NCBI RefSeq assembly: GCF_042242105.1
Contig: NC_092035.1
Span: 11,822,477 to 11,886,476 of the forward strand
Direction of reading: 5' to 3'
DNA: 64,000 nucleotides
Source: Pempheris klunzingeri
Taxonomy: Eukaryota > Chordata > Actinopteri > Acropomatiformes > Pempheridae
The notes under the pieces were generated by a model. The model was not told the DNA's origin, searched no databases, and saw only the letters and a program-made list of their open reading frames with translations. The translations under genes were made by a program, and so were the position numbers. Below, piece after piece: positions 18,129 through 29,301 of this stretch (position 1 is its first letter; the number at the start of each line of letters is the position of its first letter).

Positions 18129-18258
18129 GCTTACGGCCACACCACCCTGAACAAGCCCGATCTCGCCCGATCTCGTCCGATCTCGGAAGCCAAACAGGGT
18201 CGGGCCTGGTTAGTACTTGGATGGGAGACCGCCTGGGAATACCAGGTGCTGTAAGCTT
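18129..18258 (+). rRNA. 5S rRNA gene 52 (beta, 10-nt insertion; possible pseudogene)
   Basis: 130 nt, third copy of the decamer duplication of genes 21 and 45. -10 T, closes cluster 14. Confidence 0.9.
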
Positions 18259-18730
18259 TTTCTCTTGTCTTTTGCAGACAGCAGAGGGCGCTGTCTCTGG
18301 ACTTCACAACAAAAGTTTTTCATGGTCCTATTCAGTGTTTGCATCCATTACTGACAAGCCTATGCTGTTCTCTGCTGGACTACACTGACATACAAAGCAC
18401 ATGAAGCTAACATTACACACACTCAACCTCCAACTATGCCAAACGACAAACAGGCCTTTTCAGTCAGTATCAATGAGAAACTGACACATTTGGTGCCCTT
18501 AATAGTCAAACATTAAACAAAAGTAACCACACTCTCCTCCTTTTTGGGGAACACATTTGTTGTTTTAACGATATCCTTGTTTTCTCCTACACTCTCAAAA
18601 TAACAGCCCCAGCCTCCTCACTGTAAAAGGGACCAATTTAGCAACTTTAACAAAAGACCTATTACTGAAGAGTGCTGTCCCAAACTACAGGTCAGCATCT
18701 ATAAAAAGCCTCTTTGTGAGTGACACTCTC
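18259..18730 (+). repeat. Long spacer L15
   Basis: No difference from L1 noticed. Confidence 0.9.
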
Positions 18731-18850
18731 GCTTACGGCCATACCACCCTGAACAAGCCCGATCTCGTCCGATCTCGGAAGCCAAGCAGGGTCGGGCCTG
18801 GTTAGTACTTGCATGGGAGACCGCCTGGGAATACCAGGTGCTGTAAGCTT
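18731..18850 (+). rRNA. 5S rRNA gene 53 (alpha)
   Basis: Alpha, -10 T, opens three-gene cluster 15. M5 follows. Confidence 0.96.
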
Positions 18851-19004
18851 TTTCTCTTCTCTTTTGCAGACAGCAGAAGGTGCTGCTGCTTCACAGGAGA
18901 CGGACAAGACGTTTGACCTTTGAACTCCTGTTTTGGTGAAGTTCATTCACTGCTTTTTCTACAGGTCAGCATCTATAAAAAGCCTCTTTGTGAGGGACAC
19001 TCTC

Positions 19005-19124
19005 GCTTACGGCCATACCACCCTGAACAAGCCCGATCTCGTCCGATCTCGGAAGCCAAGCAGGGTCGGGCCTGGTTAGTACTTGCATGGGAGACCGCCT
19101 GGGAATACCAGGTGCTGTAAGCTT
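19005..19124 (+). rRNA. 5S rRNA gene 54 (alpha)
   Basis: Alpha, -10 G, gene 2 of 3 in cluster 15. M3 follows. Confidence 0.96.
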
Positions 19125-19278
19125 TGTCTCTTCTCTTTTGCAGACAGCAGAAGGTGCTGCTGCTTCACAGGAGACGGACAAGACGTTTGACCTTTGAACT
19201 CCTGTTTTGGTGAAGTTCATTCACTGCTTTTTCTACAGGTCAGCATCTATAAAAAGCCTCTTTGTGAGGGACACTCTC

Positions 19279-19398
19279 GCTTACGGCCACACCACCCTGA
19301 ACAAGCCCGATCTCGTCCGATCTCGGAAGCCAAACAGGGTCGGGCCTGGTTAGTACTTGGATGGGAGACCGCCTGGGAATACCAGGTGCTGTAAGCTT
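19279..19398 (+). rRNA. 5S rRNA gene 55 (beta)
   Basis: Beta, -10 G, closes cluster 15. Confidence 0.96.
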
Positions 19399-19870
19399 TT
19401 TCTCTTGTCTTTTGCAGACAGCAGAGGGCGCTGTCTCTGGACTTCACAACAAAAGTTTTTCATGGTCCTATTCAGTGTTTGCATCCATTACTGACAAGCC
19501 TATGCTGTTCTCTGCTGGACTACACTGACATACAAAGCACATGAAGCTAACATTACACACACTCAACCTCCAACTATGCCAAACGACAAACAGGCCTTTT
19601 CAGTCAGTATCAATGAGAAACTGACACATTTGGTGCCCTTAATAGTCAAACATTAAACAAAAGTAACCACACTCTCCTCCTTTTTGGGGAACACATTTGT
19701 TGTTTTAACGATATCCTTGTTTTCTCCTACACTCTCAAAATAACAGCCCCAGCCTCCTCACTGTAAAAGGGACCAATTTAGCAACTTTAACAAAAGACCT
19801 ATTACTGAAGAGTGCTGTCCCAAACTACAGGTCAGCATCTATAAAAAGCCTCTTTGTGAGTGACACTCTC
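19399..19870 (+). repeat. Long spacer L16
   Basis: No difference from L1 noticed. Confidence 0.9.
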
Positions 19871-19990
19871 GCTTACGGCCATACCACCCTGAACAAGCCC
19901 GATCTCGTCCGATCTCGGAAGCCAAGCAGGGTCGGGCCTGGTTAGTACTTGCATGGGAGACCGCCTGGGAATACCAGGTGCTGTAAGCTT
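19871..19990 (+). rRNA. 5S rRNA gene 56 (alpha)
   Basis: Alpha, -10 T, opens three-gene cluster 16. M5 follows. Confidence 0.96.
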
Positions 19991-20144
19991 TTTCTCTTCT
20001 CTTTTGCAGACAGCAGAAGGTGCTGCTGCTTCACAGGAGACGGACAAGACGTTTGACCTTTGAACTCCTGTTTTGGTGAAGTTCATTCACTGCTTTTTCT
20101 ACAGGTCAGCATCTATAAAAAGCCTCTTTGTGAGGGACACTCTC

Positions 20145-20264
20145 GCTTACGGCCATACCACCCTGAACAAGCCCGATCTCGTCCGATCTCGGAAGCCAAG
20201 CAGGGTCGGGCCTGGTTAGTACTTGCATGGGAGACCGCCTGGGAATACCAGGTGCTGTAAGCTT
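20145..20264 (+). rRNA. 5S rRNA gene 57 (alpha)
   Basis: Alpha, -10 G, gene 2 of 3 in cluster 16. S follows. Confidence 0.96.
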
Positions 20265-20405
20265 TTGCAGACAGCAGAAGGTGCTGCTGCTTCACAGGAG
20301 ACGGACAAGACGTTTGACCTTTGAACTCCTGTTTTGGTGAAGTTCATTCACTGCTTTTTCTACAGGTCAGCATCTATAAAAAGCCTCTTTGTGAGTGACA
20401 CTCTC

Positions 20406-20525
20406 GCTTACGGCCACACCACCCTGAACAAGCCCGATCTCGTCCGATCTCGGAAGCCAAACAGGGTCGGGCCTGGTTAGTACTTGGATGGGAGACCGCC
20501 TGGGAATACCAGGTGCTGTAAGCTT
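20406..20525 (+). rRNA. 5S rRNA gene 58 (beta)
   Basis: Beta, -10 T, closes cluster 16. Confidence 0.96.
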
Positions 20526-20997
20526 TTTCTCTTGTCTTTTGCAGACAGCAGAGGGCGCTGTCTCTGGACTTCACAACAAAAGTTTTTCATGGTCCTATTC
20601 AGTGTTTGCATCCATTACTGACAAGCCTATGCTGTTCTCTGCTGGACTACACTGACATACAAAGCACATGAAGCTAACATTACACACACTCAACCTCCAA
20701 CTATGCCAAACGACAAACAGGCCTTTTCAGTCAGTATCAATGAGAAACTGACACATTTGGTGCCCTTAATAGTCAAACATTAAACAAAAGTAACCACACT
20801 CTCCTCCTTTTTGGGGAACACATTTGTTGTTTTAACGATATCCTTGTTTTCTCCTACACTCTCAAAATAACAGCCCCAGCCTCCTCACTGTAAAAGGGAC
20901 CAATTTAGCAACTTTAACAAAAGACCTATTACTGAAGAGTGCTGTCCCAAACTACAGGTCAGCATCTATAAAAAGCCTCTTTGTGAGTGACACTCTC
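20526..20997 (+). repeat. Long spacer L17
   Basis: No difference from L1 noticed. Confidence 0.9.
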
Positions 20998-21117
20998 GCT
21001 TACGGCCATACCACCCTGAACAAGCCCGATCTCGTCCGATCTCGGAAGCCAAGCAGGGTCGGGCCTGGTTAGTACTTGCATGGGAGACCGCCTGGGAATA
21101 CCAGGTGCTGTAAGCTT
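20998..21117 (+). rRNA. 5S rRNA gene 59 (alpha)
   Basis: Alpha, -10 T, opens three-gene cluster 17. S follows; in other three-gene clusters the first spacer is M5 or M3. Confidence 0.96.
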
Positions 21118-21258
21118 TTGCAGACAGCAGAAGGTGCTGCTGCTTCACAGGAGACGGACAAGACGTTTGACCTTTGAACTCCTGTTTTGGTGAAGTTCAT
21201 TCACTGCTTTTTCTACAGGTCAGCATCTATAAAAAGCCTCTTTGTGAGGGACACTCTC

Positions 21259-21378
21259 GCTTACGGCCATACCACCCTGAACAAGCCCGATCTCGTCCGA
21301 TCTCGGAAGCCAAGCAGGGTCGGGCCTGGTTAGTACTTGCATGGGAGACCGCCTGGGAATACCAGGTGCTGTAAGCTT
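21259..21378 (+). rRNA. 5S rRNA gene 60 (alpha)
   Basis: Alpha, -10 G, gene 2 of 3 in cluster 17. M3 follows. Confidence 0.96.
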
Positions 21379-21532
21379 TGTCTCTTCTCTTTTGCAGACA
21401 GCAGAAGGTGCTGCTGCTTCACAGGAGACGGACAAGACGTTTGACCTTTGAACTCCTGTTTTGGTGAAGTTCATTCACTGCTTTTTCTACAGGTCAGCAT
21501 CTATAAAAAGCCTCTTTGTGAGGGACACTCTC

Positions 21533-21652
21533 GCTTACGGCCACACCACCCTGAACAAGCCCGATCTCGTCCGATCTCGGAAGCCAAACAGGGTCGGGCC
21601 TGGTTAGTACTTGGATGGGAGACCGCCTGGGAATACCAGGTGCTGTAAGCTT
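21533..21652 (+). rRNA. 5S rRNA gene 61 (beta)
   Basis: Beta, -10 G, closes cluster 17. Confidence 0.96.
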
Positions 21653-22124
21653 TTTCTCTTGTCTTTTGCAGACAGCAGAGGGCGCTGTCTCTGGACTTCA
21701 CAACAAAAGTTTTTCATGGTCCTATTCAGTGTTTGCATCCATTACTGACAAGCCTATGCTGTTCTCTGCTGGACTACACTGACATACAAAGCACATGAAG
21801 CTAACATTACACACACTCAACCTCCAACTATGCCAAACGACAAACAGGCCTTTTCAGTCAGTATCAATGAGAAACTGACACATTTGGTGCCCTTAATAGT
21901 CAAACATTAAACAAAAGTAACCACACTCTCCTCCTTTTTGGGGAACACATTTGTTGTTTTAACGATATCCTTGTTTTCTCCTACACTCTCAAAATAACAG
22001 CCCCAGCCTCCTCACTGTAAAAGGGACCAATTTAGCAACTTTAACAAAAGACCTATTACTGAAGAGTGCTGTCCCAAACTACAGGTCAGCATCTATAAAA
22101 AGCCTCTTTGTGAGTGACACTCTC
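21653..22124 (+). repeat. Long spacer L18
   Basis: No difference from L1 noticed. Confidence 0.9.
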
Positions 22125-22244
22125 GCTTACGGCCATACCACCCTGAACAAGCCCGATCTCGTCCGATCTCGGAAGCCAAGCAGGGTCGGGCCTGGTTAGT
22201 ACTTGCATGGGAGACCGCCTGGGAATACCAGGTGCTGTAAGCTT
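22125..22244 (+). rRNA. 5S rRNA gene 62 (alpha)
   Basis: Alpha, -10 T, opens two-gene cluster 18. S follows. Confidence 0.96.
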
Positions 22245-22385
22245 TTGCAGACAGCAGAAGGTGCTGCTGCTTCACAGGAGACGGACAAGACGTTTGACCT
22301 TTGAACTCCTGTTTTGGTGAAGTTCATTCACTGCTTTTTCTACAGGTCAGCATCTATAAAAAGCCTCTTTGTGAGTGACACTCTC

Positions 22386-22505
22386 GCTTACGGCCACACC
22401 ACCCTGAACAAGCCTGATCTCGTCCGATCTCGGAAGCCAAACAGGGTCGGGCCTGGTTAGTACTTGGATGGGAGACCGCCTGGGAATACCAGGTGCTGTA
22501 AGCTT
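22386..22505 (+). rRNA. 5S rRNA gene 63 (beta, C30T)
   Basis: Beta with C30T (22415), a change that is also, as I recall, an oocyte-type difference in Xenopus laevis. -10 T, closes cluster 18. Confidence 0.95.
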
Positions 22506-22977
22506 TTTCTCTTGTCTTTTGCAGACAGCAGAGGGCGCTGTCTCTGGACTTCACAACAAAAGTTTTTCATGGTCCTATTCAGTGTTTGCATCCATTACTG
22601 ACAAGCCTATGCTGTTCTCTGCTGGACTACACTGACATACAAAGCACATGAAGCTAACATTACACACACTCAACCTCCAACTATGCCAAACGACAAACAG
22701 GCCTTTTCAGTCAGTATCAATGAGAAACTGACACATTTGGTGCCCTTAATAGTCAAACATTAAACAAAAGTAACCACACTCTCCTCCTTTTTGGGGAACA
22801 CATTTGTTGTTTTAACGATATCCTTGTTTTCTCCTACACTCTCAAAATAACAGCCCCAGCCTCCTCACTGTAAAAGGGACCAATTTAGCAACTTTAACAA
22901 AAGACCTATTACTGAAGAGTGCTGTCCCAAACTACAGGTCAGCATCTATAAAAAGCCTCTTTGTGAGTGACACTCTC
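22506..22977 (+). repeat. Long spacer L19
   Basis: No difference from L1 noticed. Confidence 0.9.
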
Positions 22978-23097
22978 GCTTACGGCCATACCACCCTGAA
23001 CAAGCCCGATCTCGTCCGATCTCGGAAGCCAAGCAGGGTCGGGCCTGGTTAGTACTTGCATGGGAGACCGCCTGGGAATACCAGGTGCTGTAAGCTT
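22978..23097 (+). rRNA. 5S rRNA gene 64 (alpha)
   Basis: Alpha, -10 T, opens two-gene cluster 19. S follows. Confidence 0.96.
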
Positions 23098-23238
23098 TTG
23101 CAGACAGCAGAAGGTGCTGCTGCTTCACAGGAGACGGACAAGACGTTTGACCTTTGAACTCCTGTTTTGGTGAAGTTCATTCACTGCTTTTTCTACAGGT
23201 CAGCATCTATAAAAAGCCTCTTTGTGAGTGACACTCTC

Positions 23239-23358
23239 GCTTACGGCCACACCACCCTGAACAAGCCCGATCTCGTCCGATCTCGGAAGCCAAACAGGGT
23301 CGGGCCTGGTTAGTACTTGGATGGGAGACCGCCTGGGAATACCAGGTGCTGTAAGCTT
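23239..23358 (+). rRNA. 5S rRNA gene 65 (beta)
   Basis: Beta, -10 T, closes cluster 19. Confidence 0.96.
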
Positions 23359-23830
23359 TTTCTCTTGTCTTTTGCAGACAGCAGAGGGCGCTGTCTCTGG
23401 ACTTCACAACAAAAGTTTTTCATGGTCCTATTCAGTGTTTGCATCCATTACTGACAAGCCTATGCTGTTCTCTGCTGGACTACACTGACATACAAAGCAC
23501 ATGAAGCTAACATTACACACACTCAACCTCCAACTATGCCAAACGACAAACAGGCCTTTTCAGTCAGTATCAATGAGAAACTGACACATTTGGTGCCCTT
23601 AATAGTCAAACATTAAACAAAAGTAACCACACTCTCCTCCTTTTTGGGGAACACATTTGTTGTTTTAACGATATCCTTGTTTTCTCCTACACTCTCAAAA
23701 TAACAGCCCCAGCCTCCTCACTGTAAAAGGGACCAATTTAGCAACTTTAACAAAAGACCTATTACTGAAGAGTGCTGTCCCAAACTACAGGTCAGCATCT
23801 ATAAAAAGCCTCTTTGTGAGTGACACTCTC
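23359..23830 (+). repeat. Long spacer L20
   Basis: No difference from L1 noticed. Confidence 0.9.
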
Positions 23831-23950
23831 GCTTACGGCCATACCACCCTGAACAAGCCCGATCTCGTCCGATCTCGGAAGCCAAGCAGGGTCGGGCCTG
23901 GTTAGTACTTGCATGGGAGACCGCCTGGGAATACCAGGTGCTGTAAGCTT
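23831..23950 (+). rRNA. 5S rRNA gene 66 (alpha)
   Basis: Alpha, -10 T, opens three-gene cluster 20. M5 follows. Confidence 0.96.
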
Positions 23951-24104
23951 TTTCTCTTCTCTTTTGCAGACAGCAGAAGGTGCTGCTGCTTCACAGGAGA
24001 CGGACAAGACGTTTGACCTTTGAACTCCTGTTTTGGTGAAGTTCATTCACTGCTTTTTCTACAGGTCAGCATCTATAAAAAGCCTCTTTGTGAGGGACAC
24101 TCTC

Positions 24105-24224
24105 GCTTACGGCCATACCACCCTGAACAAGCCCGATCTCGTCCGATCTCGGAAGCCAAGCAGGGTCGGGCCTGGTTAGTACTTGCATGGGAGACCGCCT
24201 GGGAATACCAGGTGCTGTAAGCTT
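24105..24224 (+). rRNA. 5S rRNA gene 67 (alpha)
   Basis: Alpha, -10 G, gene 2 of 3 in cluster 20. S follows. Confidence 0.96.
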
Positions 24225-24365
24225 TTGCAGACAGCAGAAGGTGCTGCTGCTTCACAGGAGACGGACAAGACGTTTGACCTTTGAACTCCTGTTTTGGTGA
24301 AGTTCATTCACTGCTTTTTCTACAGGTCAGCATCTATAAAAAGCCTCTTTGTGAGTGACACTCTC

Positions 24366-24485
24366 GCTTACGGCCACACCACCCTGAACAAGCCCGATCT
24401 CGTCCGATCTCGGAAGCCAAGCAGGGTCGGGCCTGGTTAGTACTTGGATGGGAGACCGCCTGGGAATACCAGGTGCTGTAAGCTT
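24366..24485 (+). rRNA. 5S rRNA gene 68 (mixed C12/G56/G82)
   Basis: The only cluster-closing gene with G56, so its box A is alpha-like and its box C beta-like. Back mutation or a short conversion tract. -10 T, closes cluster 20. Confidence 0.96.
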
Positions 24486-24957
24486 TTTCTCTTGTCTTTT
24501 GCAGACAGCAGAGGGCGCTGTCTCTGGACTTCACAACAAAAGTTTTTCATGGTCCTATTCAGTGTTTGCATCCATTACTGACAAGCCTATGCTGTTCTCT
24601 GCTGGACTACACTGACATACAAAGCACATGAAGCTAACATTACACACACTCAACCTCCAACTATGCCAAACGACAAACAGGCCTTTTCAGTCAGTATCAA
24701 TGAGAAACTGACACATTTGGTGCCCTTAATAGTCAAACATTAAACAAAAGTAACCACACTCTCCTCCTTTTTGGGGAACACATTTGTTGTTTTAACGATA
24801 TCCTTGTTTTCTCCTACACTCTCAAAATAACAGCCCCAGCCTCCTCACTGTAAAAGGGACCAATTTAGCAACTTTAACAAAAGACCTATTACTGAAGAGT
24901 GCTGTCCCAAACTACAGGTCAGCATCTATAAAAAGCCTCTTTGTGAGTGACACTCTC
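24486..24957 (+). repeat. Long spacer L21
   Basis: No difference from L1 noticed. Confidence 0.9.
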
Positions 24958-25077
24958 GCTTACGGCCATACCACCCTGAACAAGCCCGATCTCGTCCGAT
25001 CTCGGAAGCCAAGCAGGGTCGGGCCTGGTTAGTACTTGCATGGGAGACCGCCTGGGAATACCAGGTGCTGTAAGCTT
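24958..25077 (+). rRNA. 5S rRNA gene 69 (alpha)
   Basis: Alpha, -10 T, opens four-gene cluster 21. M5 follows. Confidence 0.96.
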
Positions 25078-25231
25078 TTTCTCTTCTCTTTTGCAGACAG
25101 CAGAAGGTGCTGCTGCTTCACAGGAGACGGACAAGACGTTTGACCTTTGAACTCCTGTTTTGGTGAAGTTCATTCACTGCTTTTTCTACAGGTCAGCATC
25201 TATAAAAAGCCTCTTTGTGAGGGACACTCTC

Positions 25232-25351
25232 GCTTACGGCCATACCACCCTGAACAAGCCCGATCTCGTCCGATCTCGGAAGCCAAGCAGGGTCGGGCCT
25301 GGTTAGTACTTGCATGGGAGACCGCCTGGGAATACCAGGTGCTGTAAGCTT
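25232..25351 (+). rRNA. 5S rRNA gene 70 (alpha)
   Basis: Alpha, -10 G, gene 2 of 4 in cluster 21. S follows (GCTGAAG variant). Confidence 0.96.
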
Positions 25352-25492
25352 TTGCAGACAGCAGAAGGTGCTGCTGCTTCACAGGAGACGGACAAGACGT
25401 TTGACCTTTGAACTCCTGTTTTGCTGAAGTTCATTCACTGCTTTTTCTACAGGTCAGCATCTATAAAAAGCCTCTTTGTGAGGGACACTCTC

Positions 25493-25612
25493 GCTTACGG
25501 CCATACCACCCTGAACAAGCCCGATCTCGTCCGATCTCGGAAGCCAAGCAGGGTCGGGCCTGGTTAGTACTTGCATGGGAGACCGCCTGGGAATACCAGG
25601 TGCTGTAAGCTT
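25493..25612 (+). rRNA. 5S rRNA gene 71 (alpha)
   Basis: Alpha, -10 G, gene 3 of 4 in cluster 21. M3 follows. Confidence 0.96.
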
Positions 25613-25766
25613 TGTCTCTTCTCTTTTGCAGACAGCAGAAGGTGCTGCTGCTTCACAGGAGACGGACAAGACGTTTGACCTTTGAACTCCTGTTTTGGTG
25701 AAGTTCATTCACTGCTTTTTCTACAGGTCAGCATCTATAAAAAGCCTCTTTGTGAGTGACACTCTC

Positions 25767-25886
25767 GCTTACGGCCACACCACCCTGAACAAGCCCGATC
25801 TCGTCCGATCTCGGAAGCCAAACAGGGTCGGGCCTGGTTAGTACTTGGATGGGAGACCGCCTGGGAATACCAGGTGCTGTAAGCTT
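25767..25886 (+). rRNA. 5S rRNA gene 72 (beta)
   Basis: Beta, -10 T, closes cluster 21. Confidence 0.96.
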
Positions 25887-26358
25887 TTTCTCTTGTCTTT
25901 TGCAGACAGCAGAGGGCGCTGTCTCTGGACTTCACAACAAAAGTTTTTCATGGTCCTATTCAGTGTTTGCATCCATTACTGACAAGCCTATGCTGTTCTC
26001 TGCTGGACTACACTGACATACAAAGCACATGAAGCTAACATTACACACACTCAACCTCCAACTATGCCAAACGACAAACAGGCCTTTTCAGTCAGTATCA
26101 ATGAGAAACTGACACATTTGGTGCCCTTAATAGTCAAACATTAAACAAAAGTAACCACACTCTCCTCCTTTTTGGGGAACACATTTGTTGTTTTAACGAT
26201 ATCCTTGTTTTCTCCTACACTCTCAAAATAACAGCCCCAGCCTCCTCACTGTAAAAGGGACCAATTTAGCAACTTTAACAAAAGACCTATTACTGAAGAG
26301 TGCTGTCCCAAACTACAGGTCAGCATCTATAAAAAGCCTCTTTGTGAGTGACACTCTC
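25887..26358 (+). repeat. Long spacer L22
   Basis: No difference from L1 noticed. Confidence 0.9.
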
Positions 26359-26478
26359 GCTTACGGCCATACCACCCTGAACAAGCCCGATCTCGTCCGA
26401 TCTCGGAAGCCAAGCAGGGTCGGGCCTGGTTAGTACTTGCATGGGAGACCGCCTGGGAATACCAGGTGCTGTAAGCTT
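26359..26478 (+). rRNA. 5S rRNA gene 73 (alpha)
   Basis: Alpha, -10 T, opens two-gene cluster 22. M5 follows; other two-gene clusters have S here, except cluster 35. Confidence 0.96.
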
Positions 26479-26632
26479 TTTCTCTTCTCTTTTGCAGACA
26501 GCAGAAGGTGCTGCTGCTTCACAGGAGACGGACAAGACGTTTGACCTTTGAACTCCTGTTTTGGTGAAGTTCATTCACTGCTTTTTCTACAGGTCAGCAT
26601 CTATAAAAAGCCTCTTTGTGAGGGACACTCTC

Positions 26633-26742
26633 GCTTACGGCCACACCACCCTGAACAAGCCCGATCTCGGAAGCCAAACAGGGTCGGGCCTGGTTAGTAC
26701 TTGGATGGGAGACCGCCTGGGAATACCAGGTGCTGTAAGCTT
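26633..26742 (+). rRNA. 5S rRNA gene 74 (beta, 10-nt deletion; probable pseudogene)
   Basis: 110 nt. One decamer of the pair at 28-47 is lost, as in gene 23 but on a beta background, so this is a separate event. -10 G, closes cluster 22. The same cluster arrangement returns 13284 bp later as gene 108. Confidence 0.9.
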
Positions 26743-27214
26743 TTTCTCTTGTCTTTTGCAGACAGCAGAGGGCGCTGTCTCTGGACTTCACAACAAAAGT
26801 TTTTCATGGTCCTATTCAGTGTTTGCATCCATTACTGACAAGCCTATGCTGTTCTCTGCTGGACTACACTGACATACAAAGCACATGAAGCTAACATTAC
26901 ACACACTCAACCTCCAACTATGCCAAACGACAAACAGGCCTTTTCAGTCAGTATCAATGAGAAACTGACACATTTGGTGCCCTTAATAGTCAAACATTAA
27001 ACAAAAGTAACCACACTCTCCTCCTTTTTGGGGAACACATTTGTTGTTTTAACGATATCCTTGTTTTCTCCTACACTCTCAAAATAACAGCCCCAGCCTC
27101 CTCACTGTAAAAGGGACCAATTTAGCAACTTTAACAAAAGACCTATTACTGAAGAGTGCTGTCCCAAACTACAGGTCAGCATCTATAAAAAGCCTCTTTG
27201 TGAGTGACACTCTC
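26743..27214 (+). repeat. Long spacer L23
   Basis: No difference from L1 noticed. Confidence 0.9.
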
Positions 27215-27334
27215 GCTTACGGCCATACCACCCTGAACAAGCCCGATCTCGTCCGATCTCGGAAGCCAAGCAGGGTCGGGCCTGGTTAGTACTTGCATGG
27301 GAGACCGCCTGGGAATACCAGGTGCTGTAAGCTT
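27215..27334 (+). rRNA. 5S rRNA gene 75 (alpha)
   Basis: Alpha, -10 T, opens two-gene cluster 23. S follows. Confidence 0.96.
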
Positions 27335-27475
27335 TTGCAGACAGCAGAAGGTGCTGCTGCTTCACAGGAGACGGACAAGACGTTTGACCTTTGAACTCCT
27401 GTTTTGGTGAAGTTCATTCACTGCTTTTTCTACAGGTCAGCATCTATAAAAAGCCTCTTTGTGAGTGACACTCTC

Positions 27476-27595
27476 GCTTACGGCCACACCACCCTGAACA
27501 AGCCCGATCTCGTCCGATCTCGGAAGCCAAACAGGGTCGGGCCTGGTTAGTACTTGGATGGGAGACCGCCTGGGAATACCAGGTGCTGTAAGCTT
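27476..27595 (+). rRNA. 5S rRNA gene 76 (beta)
   Basis: Beta, -10 T, closes cluster 23. Confidence 0.96.
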
Positions 27596-28067
27596 TTTCT
27601 CTTGTCTTTTGCAGACAGCAGAGGGCGCTGTCTCTGGACTTCACAACAAAAGTTTTTCATGGTCCTATTCAGTGTTTGCATCCATTACTGACAAGCCTAT
27701 GCTGTTCTCTGCTGGACTACACTGACATACAAAGCACATGAAGCTAACATTACACACACTCAACCTCCAACTATGCCAAACGACAAACAGGCCTTTTCAG
27801 TCAGTATCAATGAGAAACTGACACATTTGGTGCCCTTAATAGTCAAACATTAAACAAAAGTAACCACACTCTCCTCCTTTTTGGGGAACACATTTGTTGT
27901 TTTAACGATATCCTTGTTTTCTCCTACACTCTCAAAATAACAGCCCCAGCCTCCTCACTGTAAAAGGGACCAATTTAGCAACTTTAACAAAAGACCTATT
28001 ACTGAAGAGTGCTGTCCCAAACTACAGGTCAGCATCTATAAAAAGCCTCTTTGTGAGTGACACTCTC
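27596..28067 (+). repeat. Long spacer L24
   Basis: No difference from L1 noticed. Confidence 0.9.
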
Positions 28068-28187
28068 GCTTACGGCCATACCACCCTGAACAAGCCCGAT
28101 CTCGTCCGATCTCGGAAGCCAAGCAGGGTCGGGCCTGGTTAGTACTTGCATGGGAGACCGCCTGGGAATACCAGGTGCTGTAAGCTT
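28068..28187 (+). rRNA. 5S rRNA gene 77 (alpha)
   Basis: Alpha, -10 T, opens two-gene cluster 24. S follows. Confidence 0.96.
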
Positions 28188-28328
28188 TTGCAGACAGCAG
28201 AAGGTGCTGCTGCTTCACAGGAGACGGACAAGACGTTTGACCTTTGAACTCCTGTTTTGGTGAAGTTCATTCACTGCTTTTTCTACAGGTCAGCATCTAT
28301 AAAAAGCCTCTTTGTGAGTGACACTCTC

Positions 28329-28448
28329 GCTTACGGCCACACCACCCTGAACAAGCCCGATCTCGTCCGATCTCGGAAGCCAAACAGGGTCGGGCCTGGT
28401 TAGTACTTGGATGGGAGACCGCCTGGGAATACCAGGTGCTGTAAGCTT
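28329..28448 (+). rRNA. 5S rRNA gene 78 (beta)
   Basis: Beta, -10 T, closes cluster 24. Confidence 0.96.
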
Positions 28449-28920
28449 TTTCTCTTGTCTTTTGCAGACAGCAGAGGGCGCTGTCTCTGGACTTCACAAC
28501 AAAAGTTTTTCATGGTCCTATTCAGTGTTTGCATCCATTACTGACAAGCCTATGCTGTTCTCTGCTGGACTACACTGACATACAAAGCACATGAAGCTAA
28601 CATTACACACACTCAACCTCCAACTATGCCAAACGACAAACAGGCCTTTTCAGTCAGTATCAATGAGAAACTGACACATTTGGTGCCCTTAATAGTCAAA
28701 CATTAAACAAAAGTAACCACACTCTCCTCCTTTTTGGGGAACACATTTGTTGTTTTAACGATATCCTTGTTTTCTCCTACACTCTCAAAATAACAGCCCC
28801 AGCCTCCTCACTGTAAAAGGGACCAATTTAGCAACTTTAACAAAAGACCTATTACTGAAGAGTGCTGTCCCAAACTACAGGTCAGCATCTATAAAAAGCC
28901 TCTTTGTGAGTGACACTCTC
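28449..28920 (+). repeat. Long spacer L25
   Basis: No difference from L1 noticed. Confidence 0.9.
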
Positions 28921-29040
28921 GCTTACGGCCATACCACCCTGAACAAGCCTGATCTCGTCCGATCTCGGAAGCCAAGCAGGGTCGGGCCTGGTTAGTACTT
29001 GCATGGGAGACCGCCTGGGAATACCAGGTGCTGTAAGCTT
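28921..29040 (+). rRNA. 5S rRNA gene 79 (alpha, C30T)
   Basis: Alpha with C30T, -10 T, opens two-gene cluster 25. S follows. The same change is in the next gene, across the type boundary. Confidence 0.95.
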
Positions 29041-29181
29041 TTGCAGACAGCAGAAGGTGCTGCTGCTTCACAGGAGACGGACAAGACGTTTGACCTTTGA
29101 ACTCCTGTTTTGGTGAAGTTCATTCACTGCTTTTTCTACAGGTCAGCATCTATAAAAAGCCTCTTTGTGAGTGACACTCTC

Positions 29182-29301
29182 GCTTACGGCCACACCACCC
29201 TGAACAAGCCTGATCTCGTCCGATCTCGGAAGCCAAACAGGGTCGGGCCTGGTTAGTACTTGGATGGGAGACCGCCTGGGAATACCAGGTGCTGTAAGCT
29301 T
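29182..29301 (+). rRNA. 5S rRNA gene 80 (beta, C30T)
   Basis: Beta with C30T, -10 T, closes cluster 25. Confidence 0.95.

Larger units (their letters stand above)
16193..18730 (+). repeat. 2538-bp seven-gene block, copy 3 of 3
   Basis: Clusters 13-14 with L14 and L15, directly after copy 2. It is 13 bp longer because an M3 spacer stands where the other copies have S. Confidence 0.85.

Noticed and set aside
26561-26872. The longest frame (103 codons), also at 39845-40156
   Set aside because: It exists only because the 10-nt deletion in the 5S gene joins two frames.
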